The position numbers were made by a program, and so were the translations under genes. A stretch of 64,000 nt of DNA, taken from the NCBI GenBank assembly GCA_035041965.1, contig JAPYMA010000596.1, positions 1 to 64,000 on the forward strand, given 5' to 3'. The first letter of the stretch is position 1, and every line of letters starts with the position of its first letter. The stretch comes from Anisakis pegreffii (Eukaryota; Nematoda; Chromadorea; Rhabditida; Anisakidae). Below are positions 24,501-36,523 of this stretch, in pieces. The notes beneath the pieces were generated by a model. The model had not been told where the DNA came from, ran no database searches, and was given only the letters and a program-made list of their open reading frames with translations.

Positions 24501-25450
24501 GTTGGTCGACTGTATTCACCGGCTTGGATGTCACCAGAAGGTTAGTGAACACATCGCTAAAAAACACTATGCGACAATAAGTGATGTATGAGTAGATTAG
24601 TTTTGTCGATGAACAAAAGCATGAAATACACTCCCTTAAGTTATGTCTCCTAACTGCATGTCAGTTAAGTTTACTATGATTTTATCCAATTCTTCGTGGT
24701 TCATCAACGATGACTCTCACAACATTATCAATTTTGTTCGGTTTGTTTCAACAAGCCATAATTTCAGTTGGAGCGCGTTGCTTGAAATTTGTTGGTGCGA
24801 AACTTTACGATTAGTTTTTGATGTAACCGTTTTTAGATGTCATTTGAATTTATACTTTCGAATAAATCCCCGTCATTTGAATTTGTACTTTCGTCTAAAT
24901 CCCTGTCATTTGAATTTGTACTTTGGACTAAATCCCCACGCAGTTGCATTTCGCCATATGTTTTTAGCCTTACAACGTTCGCCCACTGAACTGAACATTC
25001 GAGCCGCCGATATGTGGAGTTTCGGTATTTTATTATGGGAGTTGAGCACCCGAGAAGTGCCCTTCTCGGATTTATCACCTATGGAAACTGGAATGAAGGT
25101 TAGATTTCAGTAGGACATGACAACTCTGGCTAATGTGCAAGTTGTGAGAAAAAATAAATGCAAAAAATCGTTTTCAAATGAGCAGCTATAGATGATATGA
25201 ATGAATGAATTGTTATTTATTTCCATCGCCCTGATTTTGATGGCAGCATTCTGATGACACTGTTAGGAAATCTCGTTCATTAGATGATGATGAATTTCAG
25301 GTTGCGCTCGAAGGTTTACGAGTACCCTTCCCACCGGGAATATCACGAAATATGCGACGTCTGATGAATATCTGTTTAAACGAAGATCCGGGTCGAAGGC
25401 CAAACTTCGATCAAGTAATACCGATTCTTGAAAAAATGGTTCAGTCATAA
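21558..25450 (+). CDS. pat-4: Integrin-linked kinase (PAT-4)
   Basis: Adaptor pseudokinase of the ILK-PINCH-parvin complex, linking integrin tails to actin; in worms PAT-4 is needed at muscle attachment sites. Ten exons give 467 residues, close to human ILK (452): 21558-21697, 22035-22197, 22268-22366, 22580-22676, 23024-23126, 23310-23486, 23856-23977, 24319-24540, 24968-25098, 25301-25450. All joins keep frame and use GT-AG. Ankyrin repeats fill about residues 34-165 ([41 protein letters not shown]). The kinase-like domain follows, with [12 protein letters not shown] near 222, [12 protein letters not shown] near 315, [10 protein letters not shown] near 350 and [13 protein letters not shown]. 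The usual catalytic residues are absent: Arg at the N-lobe Lys position (~237), no HRD Asp, and MADTK in place of DFG. Confidence 0.96.
24839..24937 (+). repeat. 33-bp minisatellite in a pat-4 intron
   Basis: Three units start at 24839, 24872 and 24905 (GTCATTTGAATTTRTACTTT core, AAATCCC end). The 33-bp period is a multiple of three, so the array reads open as an 11-residue repeat ([10 protein letters not shown]). It lies just before the acceptor of the exon at 24968 and is intronic by conservation of the flanking kinase exons. Confidence 0.85.
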
Positions 25451-27348
25451 GAACGAATCTGTGCAAACACACACCAACTGTATAGAAAAAAATTTTGTTT
25501 ATTTAGGTAGCCGCTACAATTTTACTGTTTTTAAGTAGTGAACAGAACAGTAATATGGCATTTTAATGGAGGATTAAGAAGTATGTAAATTCACAGGAAA
25601 TAGTAAAAACATTGCAGTTTTCACATAATCTGCAGATCAGAGAGTTAGTCACTCATTTAGCTGTATTTTTAACATTTGACGTGATCCAATATCGTTTTTC
25701 TTCCTTTACGAGCTGAAATCCGAATCGTAACGTAGGTTTAAGTTGCGCTGTAGGCGAAGATCTTGTCGAGATTCCGTTTTTCTAGAAAATATTCGAAACT
25801 GTTAGCTGCCACTGAATATTAACTTTTCAAGCTTTTTCAATGAATTTTCTATTGATACTTGATTGTTCTATGCAAACGTTTGTTTGAAAAGTAATTCGAT
25901 TTCATTTCTGACTTCGCAAATGAATCTTTTCGATTGAAAGCAGACTGCTGTTGTCCTTATTCAATGTCTTATTGTCACTGCATTCAAACTGCCTGAATTC
26001 TGTGCTCTTTTACGCTCTGTCAATCGTTTCTAAGCAATGCCATTCTTCTGATTTGATATAACGGAAAGTTGCCTGCATTATGAGAAATTGTGTTAATACA
26101 TTTTGTTTCAGTGTATGCGTTCGAAATCTTTATCGTTTGTGTTCTGTGTGAAAGTTAATCGTTCATGTAGTGGTATTTTATTCGTCATATACTTATTGTT
26201 CTAGTAAAATCATCACAACTGCTATGGTTGAACGGCTAATTTCATAATATAAGAATGAAAAATCAGCGAAGCAGAACCTAGACTGTAATTTTTTTTGCAA
26301 TTTCTCGTTGAAGTTGTCATCAAAAAATGACCTGATTGTGTTTGTTCTTTGCCTCAGATGAATATTACATCTGATTCAGTTGGCAGAATCTAATGGTTGT
26401 TATATGATGTAATCTTGAGTTGGGAGTTTTCTTATTCGTACGTTTTATATTAGAAAGATCTTATGCTAGAATGATGGGAAAAGCTGGAATTTGCGCGATT
26501 TAGATTGTGATCAGTTCCGTGCAATTAATTCCTTTCTTGAGAATGTAGTGCTTTTTTCGAGCTTGTTGCGGAGTACCTTAATGTACTTTTTGCTTTATTT
26601 GCTACTTCGCTTCGAAATAACTAAATTATGAAACAAACAGAAGATTAGTGTGATGGAATAACACAATTTTATATCTTATCATGGAAATATATGGTCTTAT
26701 ATATGTTATGGTCATTTCGAATATTCAATGAAATGTTGTTTTCGTTTATACTTGTTGGTATGCATTTTATGTGCGCGTACGCATTCAATTCTCTGGTCAT
26801 CTTTAATAATAATTTCTGAGTTTTATTTCGTGAAGAATTTCTATTTGTTATTGAAATATGTTGTCTACGAAACATGTACTGGAGAAAAGCCACCATGAAA
26901 GCTTACTTCGGTTGACGAACTCCTATTGCATTATACTGGGAACTTATCTGTAGTGAATGTTCTGTTTGGAAAGCCGTGTTGTTTTGATGAGGAATTGTAC
27001 TAATCTTGATTATTCTTTTGGAGTTACACTTTATCAGTTGTTGATGAAATCAGTTTGGAGCTGAGATATTGAATAGGATAAAATTTGTTTATATGAATGG
27101 ACAGTACTGTTAAATTGCATTCGATGATTAAGTTTAAGCACACTTACAATTAGATGGTTCTAAACGAATCGATACGGTCATTGGCTATTTTGTGATGCTT
27201 TTGCAATTTTTGTTTATTGCAAACAATTTTGGTGCTTATAACGGATGATTCACAGTGTTACTTCAGTTGTTTCATTATTGTTCTCATTTCGATTTCTATA
27301 CTTGTAATTTGAATTATTTGTCTGATTTGTATCACTGAATTATATTGA
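25451..27348. other. Intergenic DNA after pat-4
   Basis: No supported gene. A minus-strand frame at 26669-26896 is AT-rich and lacks any recognisable feature. Confidence 0.5.
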
Positions 27349-27852
27349 TTACTAATAAAATTGCTCATATCAAATAACTATAAACGACGAGGCTATCCGT
27401 TACAGAACGTCAGAAATGAGGTCTCTGACTATTCTGTAGTCGGTACATTAGTCAAAATTGGTTGGTACGGAACATCTTATGAGATTGAAGGGTTCGTGAA
27501 GAAAAATTTGTGGATCGAAAACGCAAGTGAATATATTATAGCAACGAACAATGTTCCGAAAGATATTTTATCACTGTTAGAAATGTGCTTTCTCATTAGA
27601 ATTTCTTTGTTTTTGCATGAAGGTAAGCTGTCGCTCAGAAGAATCACGACTTATATCTGTTCACTTTATTGTACTTTTATAGTTCGCCATTTCATATGGC
27701 CACGTAGTTCATGCCTTGTTGAGGATTGCCATATTGAGCAGATGTTTCGGTTTTCGTCTCACCATCCGACGAATCTCTGGAAGATCTTTTTTATTCCTTG
27801 TTCTTTCTATTCTTTGACAGAATTTTTGCACTGCTCAATTTCAAACTCTTAA
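27349..27852 (+). CDS. Possible exon(s) of an unknown gene
   Basis: A 168-codon frame, longer than expected by chance at this base composition. Its first part reads like a globular protein (GTLVKIGWYGTSYEIEGFV, then WIENASEYIIATNNVPKD). It meets a strong donor (GAAG|GTAAGC) near 27621, after which the translation looks less protein-like. Possible acceptors are at 27406 and 27414. No start codon, partner exon or family was found. Confidence 0.3.
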   Translation, partial: LLIKLLISNNYKRRGYPLQNVRNEVSDYSVVGTLVKIGWYGTSYEIEGFVKKNLWIENASEYIIATNNVPKDILSLLEMCFLIRISLFLHEGKLSLRRITTYICSLYCTFIVRHFIWPRSSCLVEDCHIEQMFRFSSHHPTNLWKIFFIPCSFYSLTEFLHCSISNS

Positions 27853-28237
27853 GCGCTGACATATATTCATTTATCGTTTATCGTCAGAATCGATACGCGC
27901 TAAGATCAGATCAGAACTCAAATTATATGAAAGTATCCTTACCAAAAGTAAAAACTTATTACTTATAAAGTAAAACTTTTAAAAGAATGTAAAAATAAAA
28001 CTTCTTTGCATTTGAACTGATTCTATGCAAAAATGAGCCAACCTTCGGAAATCTTACAAAAATCCGTAATCGTGCAACTTCTTACCCTCCAAAGAGAATC
28101 AAACGCCAGGAAGCAACCTCGATAAATGCCATTCACAACGCTTATAAAACTATTCTCTTTTATGGCCAGTCTATAAAAGTTTTTCGTTTAACCAGTGAAC
28201 ACATACATTTTACTGCTCTTTAACGCCAGTCCTTTTG

Positions 28238-31200
28238 TCAAAGTTTAAAAAGATTATCAGATAGCGTTTTCTGGTTACGTCCGGAAAAAATAGCGTAAAT
28301 GAGCGTCAAACATTGAGATGGAGTGTGCGTGAATGATCGCAAACGACCAACTAACTCATTAAGTTTTCCCCTTTTCAAACGTTCCACAATGATTTGCGTC
28401 CATGTAAGTCCAACAACCGCCAGAGGGAAACTCTGAAAAAAAGCGAAGTATGATTTGTGGTTAAACAACAAACTTGAGGATCATAAAAGCAGCCGTTCAA
28501 CATATGTATACCTGTATTTTGTCATTTGATAAATGAAGAAGTTGTGAGGTCATTTGTGAGGAAAGGCCATTTGAAACGAGAAAGAGCAACTGACACAAAC
28601 CGAAAATACCAACGCCGCGGAGATCCGTCGCTGGATCGTCGCCTTAAGACGACGACATTACATCAATGTTTTATCATGTTGATAAGTTTTCATTGCACAG
28701 ATGAATATTTCACAAATATCACATGCCGCATGAAAAAAATTTTCTTCGCGGGTATAGAACAAAATAAACTTTAGTTTGCATAAGTAATGAAAATCCAAAA
28801 ATATGACTGAAAAAACGAGTACGTGGAATTCGAGCATTTGTGAATGGGATATAGTTGGGATAGTGATTGATTGAAAAGATCACGAAAACATTCTGAAGAT
28901 CGTATGAAAGAGCAAACCTTGAAAACCGATAGTTTCCCAATGATCTCCGTAGCGTTTTATTTCAGCTCTACTGTGACGATCGTCTATGATATGTTTATAG
29001 ATTGAAACGAGCATTTCCCAGTGAGTTGGATTGCTCTCCGAATACTTCACTGAATTATCACCGTATCTGTCTCAGTCGTTCAACATCAAATCAATTCATC
29101 ATCTATGCGTTAATTGGAATTCACCATTATCTTTTGTGCATTACCGTAATGTTAGAGCGTTTTTCATTTTCGGATAAGCAAATGAAGTCAAAAAACATTC
29201 TTCTTATAAAACGCGAATCCACTCATCGTGAGTATTGTTGATGGTCACTATCAAAGGCTCATTCAGCTACAGTGATCAACTGTGCGATTTACTGCGAGAG
29301 TCCGTCGTTATAATGACATACTCTTATAATTGTCTTCAGTGAAAGAAATCCGAAATGAAGAAATTCATTAAGAAACCTCTAGGTTGCACTGAGATAGACA
29401 AATTATGGCATAAAACAAAAATTTTCACAAAATCTCTCTTCATGGTCATCTTCGCTGTCAGTGAAAGAAAAGTTAAGTGCTTGCTGAAGCAGTCAATTGC
29501 ATCAACTTTTTTTGCGCATATTTTGAGGAGATTTATTACTGAGGGATAGAGCTTTCATTTGTTTGGAAGGATAAATGCGAAAGTTAATGAATTTTCGATA
29601 CTTGAAGTGACACTTCAAGAAGGTATGAGCGCACTATTCACATAGGAAATTACTATGAAGCATTTGAAATGAATTAGAGAGCCAAATTTGCCGACTTTCA
29701 ATGTTGTTCACTTTCATTCAATCAAATGTCATTGTTCGGTCAACATGAATTAATCAGTAAACAAACTACATGCTCAGGCAGACTGAAATTCCAAAACTAT
29801 TGTCCTTGTAGATATAATTTCTTTCACATAATTCTGTGGTGTTTCATCCTCAAAACTGAAGTAGCTGCAATAAACAAGCACTCTCATTACGCGAATATTT
29901 TGCTTATCCTCAGTATAAAATCAGGTCGCCATTACCATTTGCTGGCAATGCACACACTGGCAATTATCTCTTCGCAACACTATCAACTTTGGATATTGTT
30001 TCTGAGTTTAGCGCGAATTTTTGAAAAATACACATTACATATGTTGTTAGAGTCAATTGCGAGACATATATAATCTCTTCGGACCTTTGGTGAGTGCGAT
30101 GATGGTGAGACGCTCGTCAGCAAGTGTTGCATTCCGAAGTGCGAGTTTTGTGGAGCGGCGACAGATGCAGTGTGGAATACGGCTTGATGAAGCGTGGTGT
30201 GATATGGATTCTGCCTTTGAAATTATCTCACTTGCACAAGCCTTCAAATGCTCTATGCTGAATCAATTGTCAAATCGTTCTCTTCAGTGATGATGTAAAA
30301 CAAAACCGCTCTCTTCAGTGATGATTTGAACACATCATAAAGCTTAGTGCTACTGACAAATCACTGAATAATCAAATATTACATGTTCCCTTCCTTAAAT
30401 TTTATATAGCCATTGGCAAGAAACTCGAAAATTTCGAAAATTTTTTTCTTTCTGCATTTTTCATTGTTTTATGCACATATCTACCTATCTGATACTGACA
30501 TTAACTCATCGTAATACAGTAATAAAAAAGAGGTTTTGTTGCTATTTTGAAATCGAAAACAAACTTTTGGGCAGAAAAGAAATTAACGTTTGCGATGATA
30601 AAAGCTATTACTTTAACAGAATTAACTTTCAAAAGATCATTAGTTTTATTGCCATAGAAACGGTGAAGTGGAAATAAAATTTTAATGGCATGAAAGAAGT
30701 CTTTAAAGTTGTTTTTATGTAGCGAACCTTGTTTTCCACTTCTCTAAAAATTCATCCGATAAGCAAAAACGTTTCGATGATTCCTTTCAGTTGTGATTAT
30801 TTCCTAAGAACAGCTCAAACAACAGAATGTGTGTACAATAACAGGAATAAGAACACAATTGTCTCAAAGAAGCAGTGGAATTGACGATTATAATATTCGT
30901 CTCTCCAATAAAACACGTTAGATGCAGTTGTTCGTTAAAGAAAATCACATTTTCAGTTTAGAATGCTTATCATTTTCTTTTTTTGGTTAGACTTTTCGCA
31001 AAAATTTAGCACATTGAAGTAGCAAATGAAGTAAATGCGGCGGCATTTTTGCATCAGATTAATTACTTTAAAAATACACAAACAACTCGTGCTCATTTTC
31101 ACAGAACATTTAAAATACACGACTGCCTTGCAATGAGGTACCGTACACCATTAAAATACACTTTTGTTTTTTCGCTTTGATATGAGTCACTTGATTGTCC

Positions 31201-33014
31201 CGTTCCGAAAAACTTCGTCTTTGGATAACAGACTCATTGATTTATCAAAACATGAACATGTGAAACTGCTAACGTTAAAGTGCATCAAGTACAATACGAA
31301 TGGATTGGAATTGGTGGAATTCGAAGCAATTCACTGCTAACTAACCTTTTCTTCTGTCAAGTCCTCAGCAATGAGTTTGCTCCAAACACTCTGGAAACTA
31401 CTCGGTGGTTGTAAGTCACCAACACTGCTCACTTCACTAACCAACGAACCTTTTGGGTTCGCTTGTAAAACGCTGGTCCCCCTTCGTTCAATCTGAATCA
31501 AATTTTCTATTCTCACTGTTCAAAGTCAAATATGCAACAAAATCTGCTTGCTTGAAACGACGACACTCACGAAATTAGATATTCATTGAATAATGAACCT
31601 GCAGAAATGACACTTTTGCGATGTTATTCGAATTCACTGATGAAAGAGGAATATTGATTCACAGCATATGAACAACTATAGCGACGTTGCCAGAATTTTT
31701 TGCAGTGGGATGGGGGGAAGGGATGCAAAATGGTCTGATCAACAAAAATGACTGAATTCTGGGGCAGATATTTTCTTCCTTCTCCCTTCCTTCGTTTCTT
31801 TTTCTTCATTCTTTATTCCACTTCTCTCATCACTCCTCTTTTTCCATTCTCTTTCCTTCTTCTTTTTCCCTTTCCTTCCAGGGTAGAGGGGGATAGGGGG
31901 ATGTCCTCTCTCCACTACACCACTGAACAATTACTTCGAACGAAATTTGCAAGGCAATGAAATCAAATTAAGACTCGTCATTACATTCTTCAATTTGATC
32001 TGAAGGAGAATTTATGTGACGTAATTTATGCTCATCAGTTCAGTGGTGAGAAATAATACGAGTAACGATAGAATAATGTGCGTGAATATTGAACGGAAAA
32101 GCATTTGTCAGCCGTCAAATGAAGCAGTGAGAAACGAAGCGTAGCCAATATCAAATGCAATTAAGAACCGTTTCGAAAGAAGTGCACTATGAGGCTGAAA
32201 TAGGTGAGGGACGTGTGATGGAAGCCCTGAAACCATCAAGAAGGGATGTTAATCACACGAAACAATTATTTGGAGAGTGAGCAAAACGTTGTCGAATGAC
32301 TTTTCACACAAAAAACATCACTCCATAAATTTCGACAATGGAATGGGACATGCTGATGAAGAATGATGTTTCATTGCGGTGACGTTTAAAGCGTTAGTTA
32401 GAGTGTTAATTCGATTCACTTGTTAGGACGAACTCACTACACTCGACTAATGCGAATATTGCAAACTCTGGTGGATGTGCGATTGACAATCAGAATTGGT
32501 TAGAATGAAATATCGAGGAATTTTCGCAGGCAAATTATATCAGCGTGATTTGAGTATAGTCAACAAAAGAAGACTTCTTCATTCGGCGGTAATATCATTC
32601 AATTAGGTGCTAAACAATCATTTTTTGGTGCGGAATACAATCATATTTTCTCAAATGAATGCCCTTTTTTTGTACGAGATAAGTACGAATTTCCTACGTT
32701 GCATTCAACCGATAGTAAATGCATGAACTTATTTATAAATTCAGAAGCAAAAAAAGATCTGCACTGCCAATTGTTTCCTCGGTATTTTATTCGATTCGAA
32801 CTTCTTTCGAGTGGCGTTATAGCCTCACACGTGTTCACACTTTTTCAACATGTGAATAATTTCAATGTCGAATAATTTTCGCCATAATCGACTTCAATGA
32901 TAACATATCCACGTGAATTGTTTGCTGGATTAGCAAAGTTATGCTCACCTCATTCCATTCGTCAGTCATCTTATCTCGATCCTTTATCCAGCTCAGATCT
33001 ATCTGTTCAGTCAT
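28238..33014 (-). CDS. ELMOD3: ELMO-domain protein, ELMOD3-type
   Basis: ELMOD proteins are GTPase-activating proteins for Arf/Arl small GTPases. Six exons read 33014-32949, 31492-31346, 30250-30085, 29049-28918, 28642-28512, 28432-28238 and give 278 residues, all joins in frame with GT-AG. The ELMO domain covers roughly residues 105-275. DERLTIIALTK is followed by NPTHWEMLVSIYK, then GDHWETIGFQG (~161-171), DDPATDLRGVGIFGLCQLLF (~172) and FPLAVVGLTWTQIIVERLK (~216). These line up with remembered human ELMOD3 segments (HWEDLGFQG, NPATDLRGAGF). The first coding exon (22 codons, MTEQIDLSWIKDRDKM) starts 16 bp after a TTTCAG acceptor, typical of nematode trans-splicing. The N-terminal 70 residues are Ser-rich and not recognised. 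The exon at 30250 could begin 7 bp earlier. No poly(A) signal is obvious. Confidence 0.85.
31768..31880 (+). repeat. Polypyrimidine tract
   Basis: About 110 bp almost entirely C and T on the plus strand (CTTCCTTCTCCCTTCCTTCG-like), ending in a GGGTAGAGGGGGATAGGGGG purine run. It lies inside the long first coding intron of the minus-strand ELMOD gene. Lys- or Phe-rich open frames here are compositional artefacts. Confidence 0.75.
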
Positions 33015-33030
33015 TTCGTTGCGTATGATT

Positions 33031-33950
33031 CTGAAATTGATAGTTCGAAGGTGGTAATTCAAACGATTATACAAGAAATTTGATCGTTTATCGCCGTAAA
33101 ACATTATTAGAGGTGAATGGGCTTTGATGTTCACATGGTGGATGCATCATTTATCACATCTGCGAAGCTTAAGACAATGAATTTTACCTCGCATACCGAA
33201 ATTATGCGAAGCAATTTCTCACATATCGCACCACAAACCGTTCTTGATATATTGCAATTTTGCACAAGAACGTTTACAAACAAATGAATGTCTCTCGTCC
33301 AAACTAATAATACTTATTAAAAAAAGTTGTTATTTCACAATTCTGCCATAAGAATTGCTACGTTTGCATCCCTAAATGCCGAATACAACTCAAAATTTTA
33401 TGCTGACCGATGTCCTCGATGCTAATTTTGAAGTGGAAATCAATAAAAACCTAGTGCACGACGACAAATGCATATTTTTATGCAACGTGCACGAGTAAAC
33501 AAATAACAAGTACACAAAGGACAACAAAGCGAGAGTGAAATGCGCAAACGAACACAAAATTATGCGGGCATAATTGCAAAATAAGATGCCAATTGCATTG
33601 AGCAACTGACTGCAAGGAGAATAAAACACTACAATAAATATGTCGGACCTGTTTGTGATACGCATAAATCAAAGCACATTGTCAAAAATAATGCAAGAAG
33701 CAAATAACTGCTGGCTCCAGAGAAGACAATTGATGGCCTACGAGCAATAATAAATCCAAGTTTATTTGGATATTTATGCGCTGAAATAAATCCTTGTCGA
33801 TTTTGTACTGGAATTAATAATTTTCTATCGACTTCATCTTGTGAATACAATAACAAACAAAAAAAAAATTTGCAAGCATGGAATCGTTCGACAGTTTCTT
33901 TGGAGAAAATGTAAAATTTGATTTGTCGACAGAAGTTTTAATGGGGCAAT
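33031..33950. other. Region upstream of the ELMOD gene
   Basis: Probable upstream region of the minus-strand ELMOD gene. The acceptor for its first exon is at 33031-33036 (TTTCAG on the minus strand). Minus-strand open frames at 33390-33856 are mutually overlapping and unsupported. Confidence 0.4.
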
Positions 33951-33953
33951 AGC

Positions 33954-34603
33954 ATTTTTGCGAATTAGGTTGAAATGCTATAAAGCACTTGAGCGAATCT
34001 GCCGTCACTTGATTAGACTGAGCCATGAGCGAGTGAGTCTTCCGACTAACACAAATGATGTTTTGGTGGTTGATTTCGATTTCGACTCTAACTTCATGCA
34101 TAATAAAGAGAACGAACATCGTCGATGCGTCCAAAAAAAATGAAAGCGCCCAAAAACTAATCACTGAACGAACAAAGCATCTCAGAAACGCAACACGAAG
34201 CATTAAGAAAGCAATGAAAATCGATTGAAATTTGATCTAATTTGTGGACAAAGGAAGAAGCTCATGCAAGTATCAGCACACAGTACAAAAATGAGTTATT
34301 ATTCCAAACATGTAATGAATTCAGGTGAGAAATTTGGGACCATCTTAAGTGTAGCAACCTATCGTTACTCTTCTCAGCAGATGTATATCCGACTTCACTG
34401 ACTCGTCAGTAGATTTATCGATGGATTCGTTCAACGAAAACGTAGAAGAGATGAGCGCAAACCTGCTGATCATGGAGAATATCCTGTTCATTAGCCAAAT
34501 GAAAATTTCATTTAAGCATTCGTTTTTGTCTGAATGTGCAATGTTTGCAATGCACATAAACAACACTCACATCTTAATTAGCTTAATGAATTCTAGAGCG
34601 TAA
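33954..34603 (+). CDS. Fragments of an unknown plus-strand gene
   Basis: Three pieces look like exons. 33954-34030 (KCYKALERICRHLIRLSHER) ends at the donor CGA|GTGAGT. About 34214-34325 (LKFDLICGQRKKLMQ and on to SKHVMNS) ends at G|GTGAGA. 34410-34603 (VDLSMDSFNENVEEMSANLL and on) ends in a TAA stop. The second and third join in frame over an 84-bp intron. The first does not match the phase of the second, so an exon may be missing. No family recognised. Minus-strand frames cover the same interval. Confidence 0.3.
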
Positions 34604-35639
34604 TGCGAACGCGAGCACCAAACTGAGTATGAGCAAGAAATGAAGTAACCAAGCATAAAGGCATCTTATGCAATTAATCGTATCATCTCAAGTCAAAGCT
34701 AATAATTCTATTCGAATATCTCAAAGGGATTCGCTACTCAGTCAGACATCCAAAAAATGTCTTTTCAGAGGACCAAATTATGATAAAGAAACATTACACT
34801 CATAGAACTGAAGAGAAATGAGATGCCAAAAAAATTTCTTCGTTCGTGCACATCAATATAGCCTTGTCAAACCATGTCACATCAATATGTCATTATTTCA
34901 CATTTTTATAGCAAAAAAATGGAACGTCTTTCAAATGAGGCAATAAATCAAAGAATTATTAATTAGTAGTGCTTATTTCAAATGCATCATTTATTATAAA
35001 GCATTTTTCACTTGTTACAACGACGTACGGCTTTAAACTATTCCTACATTCCATGATCTTTGACGCGGGTTCACTTATCGTTAGCACAGAGAGTAGAAAT
35101 GGCTGCAAGCAATCTAACGAAACAAATAACTGAACAACAGAGATTTTCGCATGGATCTGAAGAACTGTATGTCAAAAGAAAGCCTCGAAACATTCATGGC
35201 TTGCTTTGACTAACAACACATTTGCGTATTCAGTAGACATAAATATGCATACATCCGATGATGTGAATGAATAATGCCAATATTATGAAAATAACAATGA
35301 ATAGATTAGATAAAAGCGAATTTCATGTCAATGATGCGTGCCAAACACCGAGAACGGAAATGAATTATCGAGAGGCGATTGCGTGATACTTTCAGCAACA
35401 ACAAACCCTTCGACATAACAAGTAATTGAATTAATTCGGCAATACTCTAAATGACAGCTATCCACCAAGCTATATTGGCACTCACTGATAGAGTGAATTT
35501 CGATGAAAGGTAACCTCGAAGAACGCACTTTATAGCCGATGGTTAGGAATAGGCGTAGAACAGTGATAGTATTTAAAATTTGCTCGTAGCAAATAGAAAG
35601 TTGATGGTTTACGTCAATATCAAATAACGAGGTTAATAA

Positions 35640-35980
35640 AAGTTAATTCTTTGACAAGTAGTAATCAAAATCAATCTGCTGAAAGAATGGATTGTTGATG
35701 GTGTAGACAGCCGGAGAAAGGAACACCTGTCGAAATGCAGAGATTTTGAGGATTCTAACACCGCCTGTAAACAGCATATCGTTGTCGTTGAAAAACTCGC
35801 ATAAGCATTCTGAGGCATATTGCTTTCGATTGGAAGCAGATTTTGGTAGATTAAAAAAAAAGAATCTTGATGCATGTCGATGGTTTGGAAGTGCTGCGCG
35901 TGATTGAGACAGTTTGAAAGGAATGCCAAAAAACCGTGACGATGCAAACAAGTCGATATTACTGAGCTGGTTGTTCAACT
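35640..35980. other. Interval open in several frames
   Basis: Two overlapping minus-strand frames (111 and 104 codons) and one plus-strand frame are open here. A minus-strand acceptor (ATATTTCAG) precedes the 111-codon frame, which ends TAA at 35643 and includes FFNDNDMLFTGGVRILKIS. A plus acceptor and donor (GGTGTAG, TTTTG|GTAGATT) frame a competing reading with HSEAYCFRLEADF. One is probably a real exon; I cannot say which. Confidence 0.3.
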
Positions 35981-36247
35981 GAAATATGTAGCTTGATAAG
36001 TATTGTCTCTTGTGAAGAATCGTAATAAATTTAACATTCTCATGACTTTCGCCGAAAAATTGGAAAAATCACATAAAAACATTGATCTGACCGTTACCAG
36101 CAATCAATCAAAATTTATGTTGCAGTAAGAATTTCGAACTGTTATGAAATTTTGTTGAGAAAATGCGACTTGGAACATTTTCTCGATTGTTCTTTCGAGT
36201 AGAAAATGAAAATGTTATTCAATCCATGACAAGGTTTGCATTGTAGC

Positions 36248-36523
36248 TTGTTAGGAGCACCATTGAAAGCTCGAATTTCTACGTTACAATTCTATGCGTT
36301 TTTGAGTGCGACATATTACTGTCGAGAGAGAGGCGATCATTTTTTGCTGAAAGGAACAGCTATTATGTACGAAACACAGACAGTTCGGTGTTGCGCTGAA
36401 TTTGATCGGGACACTGAGCAAAACAAGTTGTATGTTACACCTCTATATCCAACTGCTTTTGTCAGATTTCGAGCTGAAGTTACGCTTAGGCTGTGGGCGC
36501 TGTCTAGTGGTGTCCTACAATAG
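36248..36523 (+). CDS. Possible terminal exon, unknown protein
   Basis: After a TTGTAG acceptor a 91-codon frame runs to TAG at 36521-36523 (LLGAPLKARISTLQFYAFLS, GDHFLLKGTAIMYETQTV, LYVTPLYPTAFVRFRAEV). The codon pattern looks real. No upstream exon with matching phase was found. The minus strand has a shorter competing frame (36337-36531). Confidence 0.35.
   Translation: MLGAPLKARISTLQFYAFLSATYYCRERGDHFLLKGTAIMYETQTVRCCAEFDRDTEQNKLYVTPLYPTAFVRFRAEVTLRLWALSSGVLQ

Noticed and set aside
28610..28642. 33-bp exon reading ATIQRRISAAL for the ELMOD gene
   Set aside because: Another frame from the same acceptor gives DDPATDLRGVGIFGL, which fits ELMO-domain conservation and the phase of the neighbouring exons.
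28526..28774. Plus-strand 82-codon frame
   Set aside because: It is antisense to the ELMOD exon carrying DDPATDLRGVG.
30057..30290. Plus-strand 77-codon frame
   Set aside because: It is antisense to the ELMOD exon ending DERLTIIALTK, which splices in frame to the next exon.
31624..31960. Lys-rich and Phe-rich frames on both strands
   Set aside because: Compositional artefacts of the polypyrimidine tract inside an ELMOD intron.
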